This document shows positions 7,853-16,348 of a DNA stretch of 28,233 nucleotides, in pieces. The first letter of the stretch is position 1; each line of letters begins with the position of its first letter. The position numbers and the translations under genes were made by a program. The DNA lies in assembly GCA_020430865.1 (NCBI GenBank), contig JAGQIY010000521.1, positions 1-28,233 of the forward strand, given 5' to 3'. Origin of the DNA: Myxococcales bacterium (GTDB lineage: Bacteria; Myxococcota; Polyangia; Polyangiales; Polyangiaceae). Under the pieces are notes generated by a model. It saw only the letters and a program-made list of their open reading frames with translations, was not told the DNA's origin and ran no database searches.

Positions 7853-7907
7853 GGCTTGCGGATGGCAAAAGCATCGGTTAGGCAGCTGGCGACTGGACGG
7901 AGAGATC

Positions 7908-10520
7908 GTGATCCCAGAGTTTGTTCGCTTCCGCTCCTCAGCTCGTGAGTTCCATCCCGCGCGCGGGCTTCGAGGACTCCCTGTCTTCTTGCTGGCTTCG
8001 TTGCTCACGCAGCAGGCGTTGTCACAGCCTGCTGACGTGCAACCTCCAGACGTCGTGAAGCGCGTCGACGCGGACTACCCGAAGGCAGAGCGCGTGGCGA
8101 AGCACGAAGGTCAGGTGGTGCTGTTCGTCACCGTCGATAGCGATGGTCTGGTGATCGATGCGACGGTGGAGAAGTCCGCGGGAGAGGAGCTGGATCGCGC
8201 TGCCATCGAGGCCGTGAAACAGTGGCGGTTCAGACCAGCCACCAGGAACGGTCAGCCGATCGCTGCCAAGATCCGCGTACCCTTCGACTTCGAATTGCCG
8301 AAGCCTGTCCCAGCGCCGGCAGCGGCGACGGCGCAGAAACCCGCGGCGGACGCAGCGGCCCCGAAGCAGGCCTCGCCCCCGAAAGAAGAACCTGCGCATT
8401 CCCCTGACGATGGACACGACCACGCCACGTTTCAGGACGAAGAGGGGGAGATCATCGTGGTCGGCCGCGCGCGCGCTCCCCAGCGCGGGGCGTCTGACGT
8501 GAACATTCGCCTTGGAGCGCTTCGCAAGGCGCCGCGAGGAAATGCTGCAGAGATCTTGAAGCTGGCTCCGGGCATCCTGCTCAGCAACGAGGGCGGCGAT
8601 GGCCACGCGCAGCAGGTCTTCTTGCGGGGCTTCGATGCGCGCGAAGGTCAGGACATCGAGTTCTCCGTGGATGGCGTGCCCATCAACCAAGTTGGGAACA
8701 TTCACGGAAACGGGTACGCGGATACGAACTTCATCATCCCGGAGCTGGTGGAGGAGTTGCGTGTCCTCGAAGGCCCCTTCGAGCCTCAGCAGGGCAACTT
8801 CGCGGTCGCCGGTTCTGCCGACTACCGCCTGGGCCTCGACCAGCGGGGCCTGACCATGAAGTACATGGCGGGCTCCTTCAATACCCAGCGTCTCTTGCTG
8901 CTGTGGGGCCCGGCCAATGAGAGCCACCACACCTTTGGCGGCGCCGAGATCTACGACACCGATGGCTTCGGGCAGAGCCGTGCGTCTCGCCGTGGTTCGG
9001 CGATTGGTCAGTACGAGTGGCGAATCGGGCGCACCGGGCTCTGGCGCGTGACGGGTCAAGCCTACAGCGTCGACTACAAGAGCGCTGGCGTGTTGCGGGA
9101 AGATGACTACGATGCCGGGAGGAAACGATTCTACGATACGTACGACGACTGGCAAGGCGGACAGGCGTCGCGCTTCAGCATCTCCAGCGCCGTGGAGCAA
9201 AAAGCCGGTGCCACGCTGTTCAAGCAGCAAGTCTTCGTGATCGACGGCTCAATGCGCCTCCAGGAGAACTTCACGGGTTTCTTGCTGGACACTCAGCAGC
9301 CGCTCCAGGATCCGCACACTCAGCGTGGTGACCGCCTGGACAAGCAGATAGACACCACGACCATCGGCGCGCGCGGCTCGGCGCGCTGGCACGGCAAGGC
9401 CCTGGGGCAGAGGCAGGAGTTCGAGCTGGGCTACCTGGCGCGGGGCGATCGGGCGGAGGGCGTTCAAGAGCGCGTCCAGGCCAGCAACGGGGTGCCCTAC
9501 GCCAAGGAGCTGGATCTGCAGTCGACGACGGCGAACGTCGGCATCTACGCGGACGGCGCCGTGAAGCCCGTCGGCTGGTTCACGCTCAAAGGCGGCCTGC
9601 GCGGCGAAGTATTCACGTACGACGTGCTGAATCGCTGCGCGGTCAACGATGTGCGTTTCCCCGCGGGAGCAGGCTTCGATGGAGACGCGGGCTGCTTCTC
9701 CCAGCAGCCGGCGGGGGAGTACCGGTTGCCGACTCAGCGCACGACCACTTCGGGTTCGACGATGCTGCCCCGCGCGGTGGCGCTGTTTGGGCCGTTCGAG
9801 GGCTTCGCGATGAGCGTTGGCTGGGGGCGCGGCGTGCGGGCGGTGGACCCGCAGTTCGTGAATCAGGACGGTCAGGCGCCGTTCTCTGGTATCACCGCCT
9901 ACGAGGGCGGCGTGATGTACGCGCACCAGCTCGGAGACGTGGCGCTGGTGGCGCGCTCGATCTTCTTTCAGACCCAGGTCGAACAGGACTACTTGTTCAG
10001 CCAGACGGCGGGGCGCAACACCCTGGCGGAGGGCACGACTCGCACCGGCTGGGTGGGCGCCGTGCGTGCGACGGGGGACTTCTTCGACGTGAACACGAAC
10101 CTCACGCTGGTGCGCTCGACCTTCGATGACACCGGGCTGGCCATTCCCTACGTACCGTCGGCGGTGGCTCGCGCCGACGCGGCGTTCTTCGGCGATCTAC
10201 CGATCGAGTTCGGTGGTAGCGCGCTCAAGGCGACATCGAGCCTCGGAGCGACCTACGTCGCGCCGCGTCCCTTGCCTTACGACGAGCTCTCGGACTCGAT
10301 CTTCACGCTGGACGCTTCTGCGACGCTCGGCTGGAAGAGCCTCGAGTTCGGTCTGCAGGTGTCGAACCTGCTCGACAACAAGTACCGCCTTGGCGAGTAC
10401 AACTACGCGAGCGATTTCCACACGGAGCCGACGCCGACGCTGGTGCCGGAGCGTCACTTCACGGCAGGACCGCCGCGAGCGGTCTATGCGACGTTCGCCG
10501 TTCACCTGGGGGAGGACTGA
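7908..10520 (+). CDS. TonB-dependent outer-membrane receptor with fused N-terminal TonB-like domain
   Basis: GTG at 7908 is chosen because GGAGAG sits at 7899-7904 and the operator-like dyads then stay untranslated; an in-frame ATG at 7851 lies inside them. The 870-residue product has a signal peptide ending near residue 40 (LSQP). A TonB C-terminal-like domain follows at about 47-131 (DYPKAERV, GQVVLFVTV, AVKQWRFRPA, GQPI). Next come a Pro/Ala linker with acidic-His stretch DDGHDH (167-172), a plug domain from about 180 to 300 (IIVVG, LRGFD, FSVDGVPIN) and a beta-barrel to the C terminus. The family imports metal chelates, cobalamin or other scarce solutes using proton-motive force. The ligand is unknown; the likely Fur-type control favours a metal. 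The stop lies four bases before the next ATG, which has a strong GGGGGAGGA ribosome site, so the two genes form an operon. Confidence 0.93.
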   Translation: MIPEFVRFRSSAREFHPARGLRGLPVFLLASLLTQQALSQPADVQPPDVVKRVDADYPKAERVAKHEGQVVLFVTVDSDGLVIDATVEKSAGEELDRAAIEAVKQWRFRPATRNGQPIAAKIRVPFDFELPKPVPAPAAATAQKPAADAAAPKQASPPKEEPAHSPDDGHDHATFQDEEGEIIVVGRARAPQRGASDVNIRLGALRKAPRGNAAEILKLAPGILLSNEGGDGHAQQVFLRGFDAREGQDIEFSVDGVPINQVGNIHGNGYADTNFIIPELVEELRVLEGPFEPQQGNFAVAGSADYRLGLDQRGLTMKYMAGSFNTQRLLLLWGPANESHHTFGGAEIYDTDGFGQSRASRRGSAIGQYEWRIGRTGLWRVTGQAYSVDYKSAGVLREDDYDAGRKRFYDTYDDWQGGQASRFSISSAVEQKAGATLFKQQVFVIDGSMRLQENFTGFLLDTQQPLQDPHTQRGDRLDKQIDTTTIGARGSARWHGKALGQRQEFELGYLARGDRAEGVQERVQASNGVPYAKELDLQSTTANVGIYADGAVKPVGWFTLKGGLRGEVFTYDVLNRCAVNDVRFPAGAGFDGDAGCFSQQPAGEYRLPTQRTTTSGSTMLPRAVALFGPFEGFAMSVGWGRGVRAVDPQFVNQDGQAPFSGITAYEGGVMYAHQLGDVALVARSIFFQTQVEQDYLFSQTAGRNTLAEGTTRTGWVGAVRATGDFFDVNTNLTLVRSTFDDTGLAIPYVPSAVARADAAFFGDLPIEFGGSALKATSSLGATYVAPRPLPYDELSDSIFTLDASATLGWKSLEFGLQVSNLLDNKYRLGEYNYASDFHTEPTPTLVPERHFTAGPPRAVYATFAVHLGED

Positions 10521-10523
10521 GCC

Positions 10524-11309
10524 ATGCGCACCTGGATGTTGAGCCTTGGCTTACCCCTGCTCGTCGCCTGCGCGCCCAGCACCGGAAGCGGTACCCTGGA
10601 GTTCGAAGCCTTCGCGGCGGGACCCGCGGCGCTCTCCGGGGACGGGACGTACGCGTTCGACACCGTGTCGGGTTACCATGTGGAATTGAATCGTGCGAAC
10701 CTGCGGGTCGGCGCGCTCTACCTGAACGAGCAGGTCCCGCTGCCGGGAGCCGCCGACCGCGACTGCTACCTGCCGGGGATCTACGTCGCCGAGGTCAATC
10801 GTGGCATCACGGTCGACACCCTGAGCCCCACGCCGCAGCCGTTTCCGGATCCGGGCGTCGCCCTGGAAGAGCGGGCGCGCACCGGGGAGGTCTGGTTGTT
10901 GGGGGAGAGCACCGACATCGACGCAGCGGAAGATCCTCACGTCATCTTCGCCGCCGCAGGCACCGCAACGCGAGGCAACGAGAGCTGGCCCTTCGACGCG
11001 AGCCTGACCATCGGCAGCAACCGGCGCATCTCCCCCACCGATCCAAAGAAGCCGGGAGACAATCCGATTTGTGGCGAGCGTGTCGTCTCGCCCATCCCGG
11101 TGGATGTCCGGCCGGAGCCTGGCGGCGCGCTCACCCTGCGCATCGACCCAGCGGCATTCTTCCGCGACGTCCAGTTCGACCAGCTGGAGCAGGTGAGCGA
11201 CGACCCGCCGCTCTATCGTTTCCGCGATGTGACCGACGGGCAGCCGAATATCAATGTGTATCGCGGCCTGCACAGCACCCGCAGCGCCTACTCCTTCGAC
11301 TGGGAGTAG
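10524..11309 (+). CDS. lipoprotein downstream of the TonB receptor (LpB)
   Basis: A 261-residue protein with a lipoprotein signal peptide: LPLLVAC places the lipidated Cys at 16. It starts four bases after the receptor stop with the purine-rich site GGGGGAGGA just upstream, so it is co-transcribed with the receptor. The body is beta-rich and not assignable to a family by eye. Colinear blocks match the divergent lipoprotein at 6639-7787: SGYHVELNR against DGWEVKFSK, GTATRG against GTATFKG, WPFDASLT against YDFDALPT, and the block ending FFRDVQFD against FWDTVD. Two internal Cys (81 and 183) could pair. A periplasmic or surface partner of the receptor is inferred from the layout. The stop TAG lies inside a short palindrome shared with the convergent hydrolase gene. 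Confidence 0.85.
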   Translation: MRTWMLSLGLPLLVACAPSTGSGTLEFEAFAAGPAALSGDGTYAFDTVSGYHVELNRANLRVGALYLNEQVPLPGAADRDCYLPGIYVAEVNRGITVDTLSPTPQPFPDPGVALEERARTGEVWLLGESTDIDAAEDPHVIFAAAGTATRGNESWPFDASLTIGSNRRISPTDPKKPGDNPICGERVVSPIPVDVRPEPGGALTLRIDPAAFFRDVQFDQLEQVSDDPPLYRFRDVTDGQPNINVYRGLHSTRSAYSFDWE

Positions 11310-11317
11310 CTGCTACT
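11305..11317. terminator. 13-bp palindrome holding both convergent stop codons
   Basis: AGTAG-ctg-CTACT contains the TAG of the plus-strand lipoprotein gene (11307-11309) and the TAG of the minus-strand hydrolase gene (complement of 11313-11315). The two genes are separated by three bases only. The stem is short and lacks a T-tract, so a true intrinsic terminator is doubtful. Confidence 0.25.
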
Positions 11318-12317
11318 GATACTCACGCAGGTAGCCGCGCACGGCCACGAGCACGTCGTCTGGCTTCTCGACGAACATGCGGTGCCCGGCGCCCTGGATC
11401 GTGTCGACCTCTGCGTCGGCGAACAGCGGCACGTGGTAGCGGCTTTGGAAGTCCGGACCGAGCGCCGAGCAAGTGCCGCCGATCAGCAGCACCTTGCGTG
11501 GAAACGTGTCGAGGCCCTTGGCGAAGTCGAAGTCGAAGTTCCCGCCGGAGAGCCCGGCTCCCATGAGCTTTCCGCGGCGATACTCCACGAACGCGCCGGG
11601 GCGCCACACGGGCCAGCGCGGCGGGTGATCGGCGTCGCAGAAGTAGTGCGTCTGGTGGCCGTTCTCGAGCAACAGGAGCGCCTTGTAGTCCATGGCCTCG
11701 TGAGACGACGGCGCGAGCACCTCGTTTTGCCAGTAGGTCTCGCTGAGCTCGGGACTGAACAGATCGATGTCGATCACGTCGCTGAAGGTGTCGGTGAAGA
11801 TCTGGCCGTTGAGCCCGGCTGGCTCCACGAGCACCGCTTGATCCACGTGTTCCGGGTGACGACTCATGTACAGCGCGGAGTACATCGCGCCGAAGGAGTG
11901 TCCGATGAGCGACACCGGACGACCACCGGCGTAGCGACTCCGGAGCTCATCGATTTCCTCCACCACCGAATCGAAGCTGTATTCCTCGCTGCCGATGCGC
12001 TCCGAGAGACCGTTTCCTCGCTGATCCCACATCACGACGTAGTAGCGGTCGCTGAGCGCCTGGAAAGGCAGGAGCGCGCGAAAGTCCGAGAGCGAGCCGT
12101 GGAGCAGGAAGAGCGGCGGGTTCTCGCGGTCGCCGAAGGTCTGCAGGTGCACCTGACGCGAGCGTCCCGCGACCTTCAGGGTGATCTGGGGGAGCCTGGG
12201 ATCCTGCTCCGCAGTCGGCGGCACGAGGTTGCCCGGGTCCGTCGTCGAGTAGCACTGCGGGAGGCTGACCAGCGCCATCACGAGCAGGGCGGTCGCGAGT
12301 CCGCTTCGGTTCACCAT
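11313..12317 (-). CDS. exported alpha/beta-hydrolase, S33 peptidase-like
   Basis: The 334-residue protein opens with a hydrophobic signal (residues 7-20) ending LPQC, which may be an atypical lipobox with Cys22. The alpha/beta-hydrolase core is clear: oxyanion-hole HGSLSD (73-78), MWDQRGNGLS (97-105) as in prolyl-aminopeptidase/epoxide-hydrolase families, nucleophile elbow GHSFG with Ser141, and the C-terminal GAGHRMF histidine near residue 312. It should hydrolyse an ester, amide or peptide bond outside the cytoplasm; the substrate is unknown. ATG 12317 has AAGGAG seven bases upstream and overlaps the previous gene by seven bases, so the two are translated together. It converges on the LpB lipoprotein with a three-base gap. 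Confidence 0.88.
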   Translation of the reverse strand: MVNRSGLATALLVMALVSLPQCYSTTDPGNLVPPTAEQDPRLPQITLKVAGRSRQVHLQTFGDRENPPLFLLHGSLSDFRALLPFQALSDRYYVVMWDQRGNGLSERIGSEEYSFDSVVEEIDELRSRYAGGRPVSLIGHSFGAMYSALYMSRHPEHVDQAVLVEPAGLNGQIFTDTFSDVIDIDLFSPELSETYWQNEVLAPSSHEAMDYKALLLLENGHQTHYFCDADHPPRWPVWRPGAFVEYRRGKLMGAGLSGGNFDFDFAKGLDTFPRKVLLIGGTCSALGPDFQSRYHVPLFADAEVDTIQGAGHRMFVEKPDDVLVAVRGYLREYQ

Positions 12318-13066
12318 CGGTAGGCTCCTTCCCCGCGGATGTAGAACGGGACGCCACCGATGGATGCGTTGTCGATCACGCCCTCGACCTGAGGGCTGTA
12401 GTCGAAGCCGATGACGCCGGACAGCTCGAAGGACCTGGATGGCAGCCAGCCCCCGGCGACTCCAAGGTGGTAGCGCGCCGCGGGCAACCAGTACCAGCCG
12501 TCCTGGGGACCGTCCTCGGCGCCGCTGCCGTCCGGATAGCGCTCGGCGTACAAGTCACGGACCCGCTCCGAGTGCCAGATGTAGGTGCTGAGCGCCAGTC
12601 GCCCAGCGACCTCCAACGCGACGCTCCAATCGGCTGCGTAGTAGCCCGGACGCAGGCTCAGCTCACCGCCGAGCCCCAGCTTCCTCCCGGTGGGGTCGCT
12701 GGTGAGGACGCTGGTCAGGTGGCTCGCTGTCACCAGCCCGAAACCTGGAGCGCTCCAGAAGCGCTGACCGCCGAGCCACAGCTTGAAGGCGTTTGCGCGC
12801 GGAATCTGGGTCAAGGGGAGCGCGAGCCCCGCGTCGACCTGCACGCCATCGAGGCCGACGAGCTGATCCACGCCCCGGGAGTAGCCCAGCGTGAGCACCC
12901 AGGTCTGGTCCCAGCCGAAGCCAGATCCCGCGCGATTTGCGTTCTCCAGCGGACTCGCCGCGATCGGTTGCGCGTTCGCGGGGCTCGGTCGGAGGCCCAG
13001 CAGACCCAGCGCGAGCAGCACCAAGGCCATCGTGCTGCGCGTCGGACCTGAGCGAGGAATGGGCAC
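12311..13066 (-). CDS. exported beta-rich protein, probable outer-membrane barrel
   Basis: A 251-residue protein starting at GTG 13066, or ATG 13030 if shorter, with a basic N terminus, a Leu-rich core and a signal-peptidase I site at ANAQP. The mature part alternates polar and hydrophobic residues with many Gly, Tyr and Trp (e.g. WVLTLGYSRG, LGLGGELSLRPGYY), as in outer-membrane beta-barrels. It ends in an aromatic residue (AYRW), consistent with a barrel-insertion signal. No specific family is recognised. It overlaps the hydrolase start by seven bases, so the pair probably acts together at the envelope. It is divergent from the ABC exporter beginning at 13261, with 194 non-coding bases between them. 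Confidence 0.75.
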   Translation of the reverse strand: MPIPRSGPTRSTMALVLLALGLLGLRPSPANAQPIAASPLENANRAGSGFGWDQTWVLTLGYSRGVDQLVGLDGVQVDAGLALPLTQIPRANAFKLWLGGQRFWSAPGFGLVTASHLTSVLTSDPTGRKLGLGGELSLRPGYYAADWSVALEVAGRLALSTYIWHSERVRDLYAERYPDGSGAEDGPQDGWYWLPAARYHLGVAGGWLPSRSFELSGVIGFDYSPQVEGVIDNASIGGVPFYIRGEGAYRW

Positions 13067-13260
13067 CCTCGCGTCGAAGCAAGCCCCGTACCCAGGTAAC
13101 CGCGCGGAACGTCCGGCCCCGATCCGTCCTGGAGCGTCTCAGTGTCGAAACACAGTGACGCCTCGCCTGCCTCTGGCACGGACAGGTCTCGGCGGTTTCG
13201 CGCACAAACTTCGTATTGCCGCCGGGGTTGCGGGGCCTAGAGTGACCTCCGAGGCATGCC

Positions 13261-13980
13261 GTGGAGCGAACGATCGGAGAGCGCGTCCTGTGGACGCAGC
13301 GAGTCACCAAGACCTATGTGATGGGTGAGGTGCAGGTCCATGCGCTGCGCGGGGTCGACTTCACGCTCCACGCGGGCGAGCTGGTGGTCCTCCTCGGGCA
13401 GAGCGGCAGCGGTAAGTCGACGTTGCTGAATATCCTCGGCGGACTGGACGGTCCTACCGAGGGGGAAGTGTTCTACCTGGGACACGACATGAGCCACGTC
13501 GCCAGTCGGGAGCTGACGACTTACCGTAGGGAAAATGTGGGCTTCGTGTTCCAGTTCTACAACCTGATCCCGAGCCTCACGGCCCTGGAGAACGTCGCCC
13601 TGGTGACCGACATCTCGGCGGAACCGCTGGACCCCCTCGACGCCCTGGATCTGGTCGGATTGAAGGAGCGGGCGGATCATTTTCCCGCGCAGCTGTCCGG
13701 AGGGGAGCAGCAACGGGTCGCGATCGCTCGCGCCGTGGCCAAGCAGCCTCAGGTCTTGCTGTGTGACGAGCCCACGGGCGCCCTCGATTTCGAGACGGGG
13801 ATCCGCGTGCTGTCGGTGATCGACCGCGTCAACCGGGAGCTCGGAACCACCACCGCGGTGATCACTCATAACGCCCCCGTTGCCGCGCTGGCCGATCGCG
13901 TCGTCACGCTGGTGGACGGGCGCGTGGACAGCGACGTCACCAACACGGAGCGCAAGTCGCCCGAGGTGATCCGCTGGTGA
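13261..13980 (+). CDS. ABC transporter ATPase, MacB/LolD class (system 1)
   Basis: The 239-residue nucleotide-binding protein shows Walker [10 protein letters not shown] (46-54), Q-loop Q98, signature LSGGEQQR (145-152), Walker B VLLCDEP (165-171) and switch H203. This pattern and size match the MacB/LolD/FtsE subfamily, whose ATPases power mechanotransmission across the envelope rather than classic substrate translocation. The start is GTG at 13261 with a weak CGAGG site upstream. The stop overlaps the GTG of the permease by four bases (GTGA at 13977-13980), so subunits are made stoichiometrically. Together with the permease and adaptor it forms an export complex. Substrate is unknown. Confidence 0.94.
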   Translation: MERTIGERVLWTQRVTKTYVMGEVQVHALRGVDFTLHAGELVVLLGQSGSGKSTLLNILGGLDGPTEGEVFYLGHDMSHVASRELTTYRRENVGFVFQFYNLIPSLTALENVALVTDISAEPLDPLDALDLVGLKERADHFPAQLSGGEQQRVAIARAVAKQPQVLLCDEPTGALDFETGIRVLSVIDRVNRELGTTTAVITHNAPVAALADRVVTLVDGRVDSDVTNTERKSPEVIRW

Positions 13981-16343
13981 AGGCCCTGGACCACAAGCTG
14001 CTGCGCGACCTGGTCCTCTTGAAGGGCCAGGTGCTGACGATCGCGCTGGTCGTCGCCTGTGGCATCGCGAGCTACGTCACGCTTCACAGCGCGTACGACT
14101 CCTTGATCTACTCGCGGGACGCTTATTACGAGCACAACCGCTTCCCCGATGCGTTCGTGCACCTCGAGCGCGCGCCGAAGCCCCTGGCCAAGCGCCTGGA
14201 GCTGCTGCCGGGCGTGGCAAGCATCGAGACGCGCATCCAGGAGACCGCCCTCGTTCCAGTGAAGACGATGGATCGCGCGGCGACGGGGATCCTGGTGTCG
14301 TTGCCCGACGAGGGCACGAGCCAGCTGTCCAGGCTGCACCTCACGCGCGGACGCCTACCGGACGAGACGCGCAGCGACGAGGTCGTGGTGCTCGACGCGT
14401 TCGCCGAGGCGCACCAGCTGCAGCTCGGCGACTCCCTCGAGGTGATCCTGAACAGCAGCCTGCGCAAGTTCCGCGTCGTCGGGGTAGCCATGTCCCCGGA
14501 GTTCGTGATGACGCTGCCGCCGGGCGGGATGTCTTACGACCCGAAGCGCGTCGTGGTGCTGTGGCTGAGAGAACGCGTGCTCGCCTCGGCCTTTCAGCTC
14601 GAGGGCGCCTTCAACGACGTGCAGTTCAACCTCGAGCCAGGGGTCGACCCGAAGCAAGCCCTGCGGAGCATCGATCGCGCGCTCGAGCCCTACGGCGGGC
14701 TCGGCGCGGTGACGCGGGAGAAGCAGGCCTCCAACTACATGCTGAGCGGCGAGCTCACCCAGCTCGAGAGCATGGCCACCGTGGTCCCCGCGATCTTCCT
14801 GTTCGTGGCGGCGTTCCTGCTGAACGTCGTGCTCTCGCGCCTGATCGCCCTGCAGCGCTCCCAGATCGCGACGCTCAAGGCTGTGGGGTACGACGACCGC
14901 GCCATCGGGCTGCACTACCTGGAGCTGGTGAGCGTGGTCGTCTTGCTCGGGGCGCTCGGCGGTGTCGGCCTCGGGGCATGGCTCGGCGACGCCATGACGG
15001 GTATGTACACCGGGCAGTACTTCCGCTTTCCGGAGCCGGAGTTCCGCCTCGAGGCACGGGTCGTCGTGTTCTCGCTGGTGGTGAGTCTCGTTTCCGCGGT
15101 GATCGGTGCGGCCTCGAGCGTGTGGGCGGTGGTGCGTCTGCCGCCTGCGGAGGCCATGCGTCCCCCGGCGCCTGCGCGCTACCAGTTTGGCTTCCTGAAC
15201 CGCATCGTCGGCTCGCGGCTGATCAGCGTCGGCGGTCGCATGGTGGCGCGGGAGCTGCTGCGTCGGCCGCTGCGCGCGGCGCTCTCGGCGATCGGCGTTG
15301 CCTTCTCCATCGGCATCGTGGTCGTCGCGGGTTTCTGGTTCGATGCCATCGACAACCTGCTGAACGTGCAGTTTCACCAGGCGATGCGCGAGGACCTGAA
15401 CGTCACCTTGATGAAGCCAGCGCCCGAGCGCGCGGTGCGCGAGCTCGGACACCTGCCGGGAGTGCGCTTCGCCGAGGGCTACCGCAACATCTCGGTACGT
15501 TTTTCCGCAGGGCACCATACGCGAGATGGCGCGCTGGTGGGGATGCCTGCTCGGCCAGAGCTGCGTCACGTCGTCGAGCGCGATGGCGCCACCAAGTCGG
15601 TGCCGAGCGAGGGGGTGCTGCTGTCCAAGGAGCTTGCCAGACGCCTGGACGTCCAGGTGGGAGACGAGATCTGGGTCGAGCTCCGTGAGGGCGACCGCTC
15701 GACCCAGCGCGTAGCCGTCTCGGGATTGGTGGACGACGCGTTTGGTCTGCAGGGCTACATGCATCAGAGCGCCCTGGCGGCTTGGCTCGGGGAGACCCCC
15801 AGCGTGAACATGGCTGCGCTCCGCATCGATCCCTTGAGGCGAGGGGAGGTCCTCGAGCGCCTCAACGACTACCCCGGCGTGCTCGCCGTGGGCGCGCCCT
15901 CTGACTTCCGCGAGCAGTTCGAGGCGCAGAGCGGCGAGATCATGTACGTCTACACCTTCATCATGGCGGCTTTCGCCAGCGTGATCGCGATCGGCGTCGT
16001 GTACAACGGCGCGCGCGTCTCGCTCTCCCAGCGCAGCCGCGACCTGGCGAGCTTGCGCGTGCTCGGCTTCACCCGGGCGGAGATCGCGGGGGTGCTGTTC
16101 GGTGAGCTGGCCGTACACATGGTCCTGGCAATTCCGCTGGGAATTTGGTTCGGGAATGTGCTCGCCGTCGGGCTGATGTCCACGATGGATCCCGAGATCT
16201 ATCGTCTGCCCATCGTGCTCTCGACGCGTACCTACGCCTTCGCCGTGAGCGTCGCGATCGGCTCGGGGCTGATCAGCGCCTTGCTGGTGCGACGCAAGCT
16301 CGACAAGTTGGATCTGATCGGGGTCCTGAAGACCCGTGAGTAG
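13977..16343 (+). CDS. ABC transporter permease with duplicated FtsX domains (system 1)
   Basis: The 788-residue membrane protein is built as a tandem duplication. Each half has one leading transmembrane helix (about 14-36 and 432-455), a large periplasmic domain, and three helices of an FtsX domain. These fall at about 269-289, 315-337 and 362-385 in the first half, and 656-678, 705-730 and 752-772 in the second. A single polypeptide thus supplies the eight helices that a MacB or LolCE dimer would. Such permeases partner with a MacB/LolD-type ATPase and move lipids, peptides or lipoproteins at the periplasmic face. Start GTG 13977 overlaps the ATPase stop. The adaptor follows after five bases. 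A role in exporting an envelope component is plausible but not shown. Confidence 0.92.
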   Translation: MKALDHKLLRDLVLLKGQVLTIALVVACGIASYVTLHSAYDSLIYSRDAYYEHNRFPDAFVHLERAPKPLAKRLELLPGVASIETRIQETALVPVKTMDRAATGILVSLPDEGTSQLSRLHLTRGRLPDETRSDEVVVLDAFAEAHQLQLGDSLEVILNSSLRKFRVVGVAMSPEFVMTLPPGGMSYDPKRVVVLWLRERVLASAFQLEGAFNDVQFNLEPGVDPKQALRSIDRALEPYGGLGAVTREKQASNYMLSGELTQLESMATVVPAIFLFVAAFLLNVVLSRLIALQRSQIATLKAVGYDDRAIGLHYLELVSVVVLLGALGGVGLGAWLGDAMTGMYTGQYFRFPEPEFRLEARVVVFSLVVSLVSAVIGAASSVWAVVRLPPAEAMRPPAPARYQFGFLNRIVGSRLISVGGRMVARELLRRPLRAALSAIGVAFSIGIVVVAGFWFDAIDNLLNVQFHQAMREDLNVTLMKPAPERAVRELGHLPGVRFAEGYRNISVRFSAGHHTRDGALVGMPARPELRHVVERDGATKSVPSEGVLLSKELARRLDVQVGDEIWVELREGDRSTQRVAVSGLVDDAFGLQGYMHQSALAAWLGETPSVNMAALRIDPLRRGEVLERLNDYPGVLAVGAPSDFREQFEAQSGEIMYVYTFIMAAFASVIAIGVVYNGARVSLSQRSRDLASLRVLGFTRAEIAGVLFGELAVHMVLAIPLGIWFGNVLAVGLMSTMDPEIYRLPIVLSTRTYAFAVSVAIGSGLISALLVRRKLDKLDLIGVLKTRE

Positions 16344-16348
16344 CGAGG

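Noticed and set aside
7851..7907. N-terminal extension of the TonB receptor from ATG 7851
   Set aside because: That ATG lies inside the operator-like dyads and has no ribosome site, whereas GTG 7908 has GGAGAG upstream and leads straight into a signal peptide.
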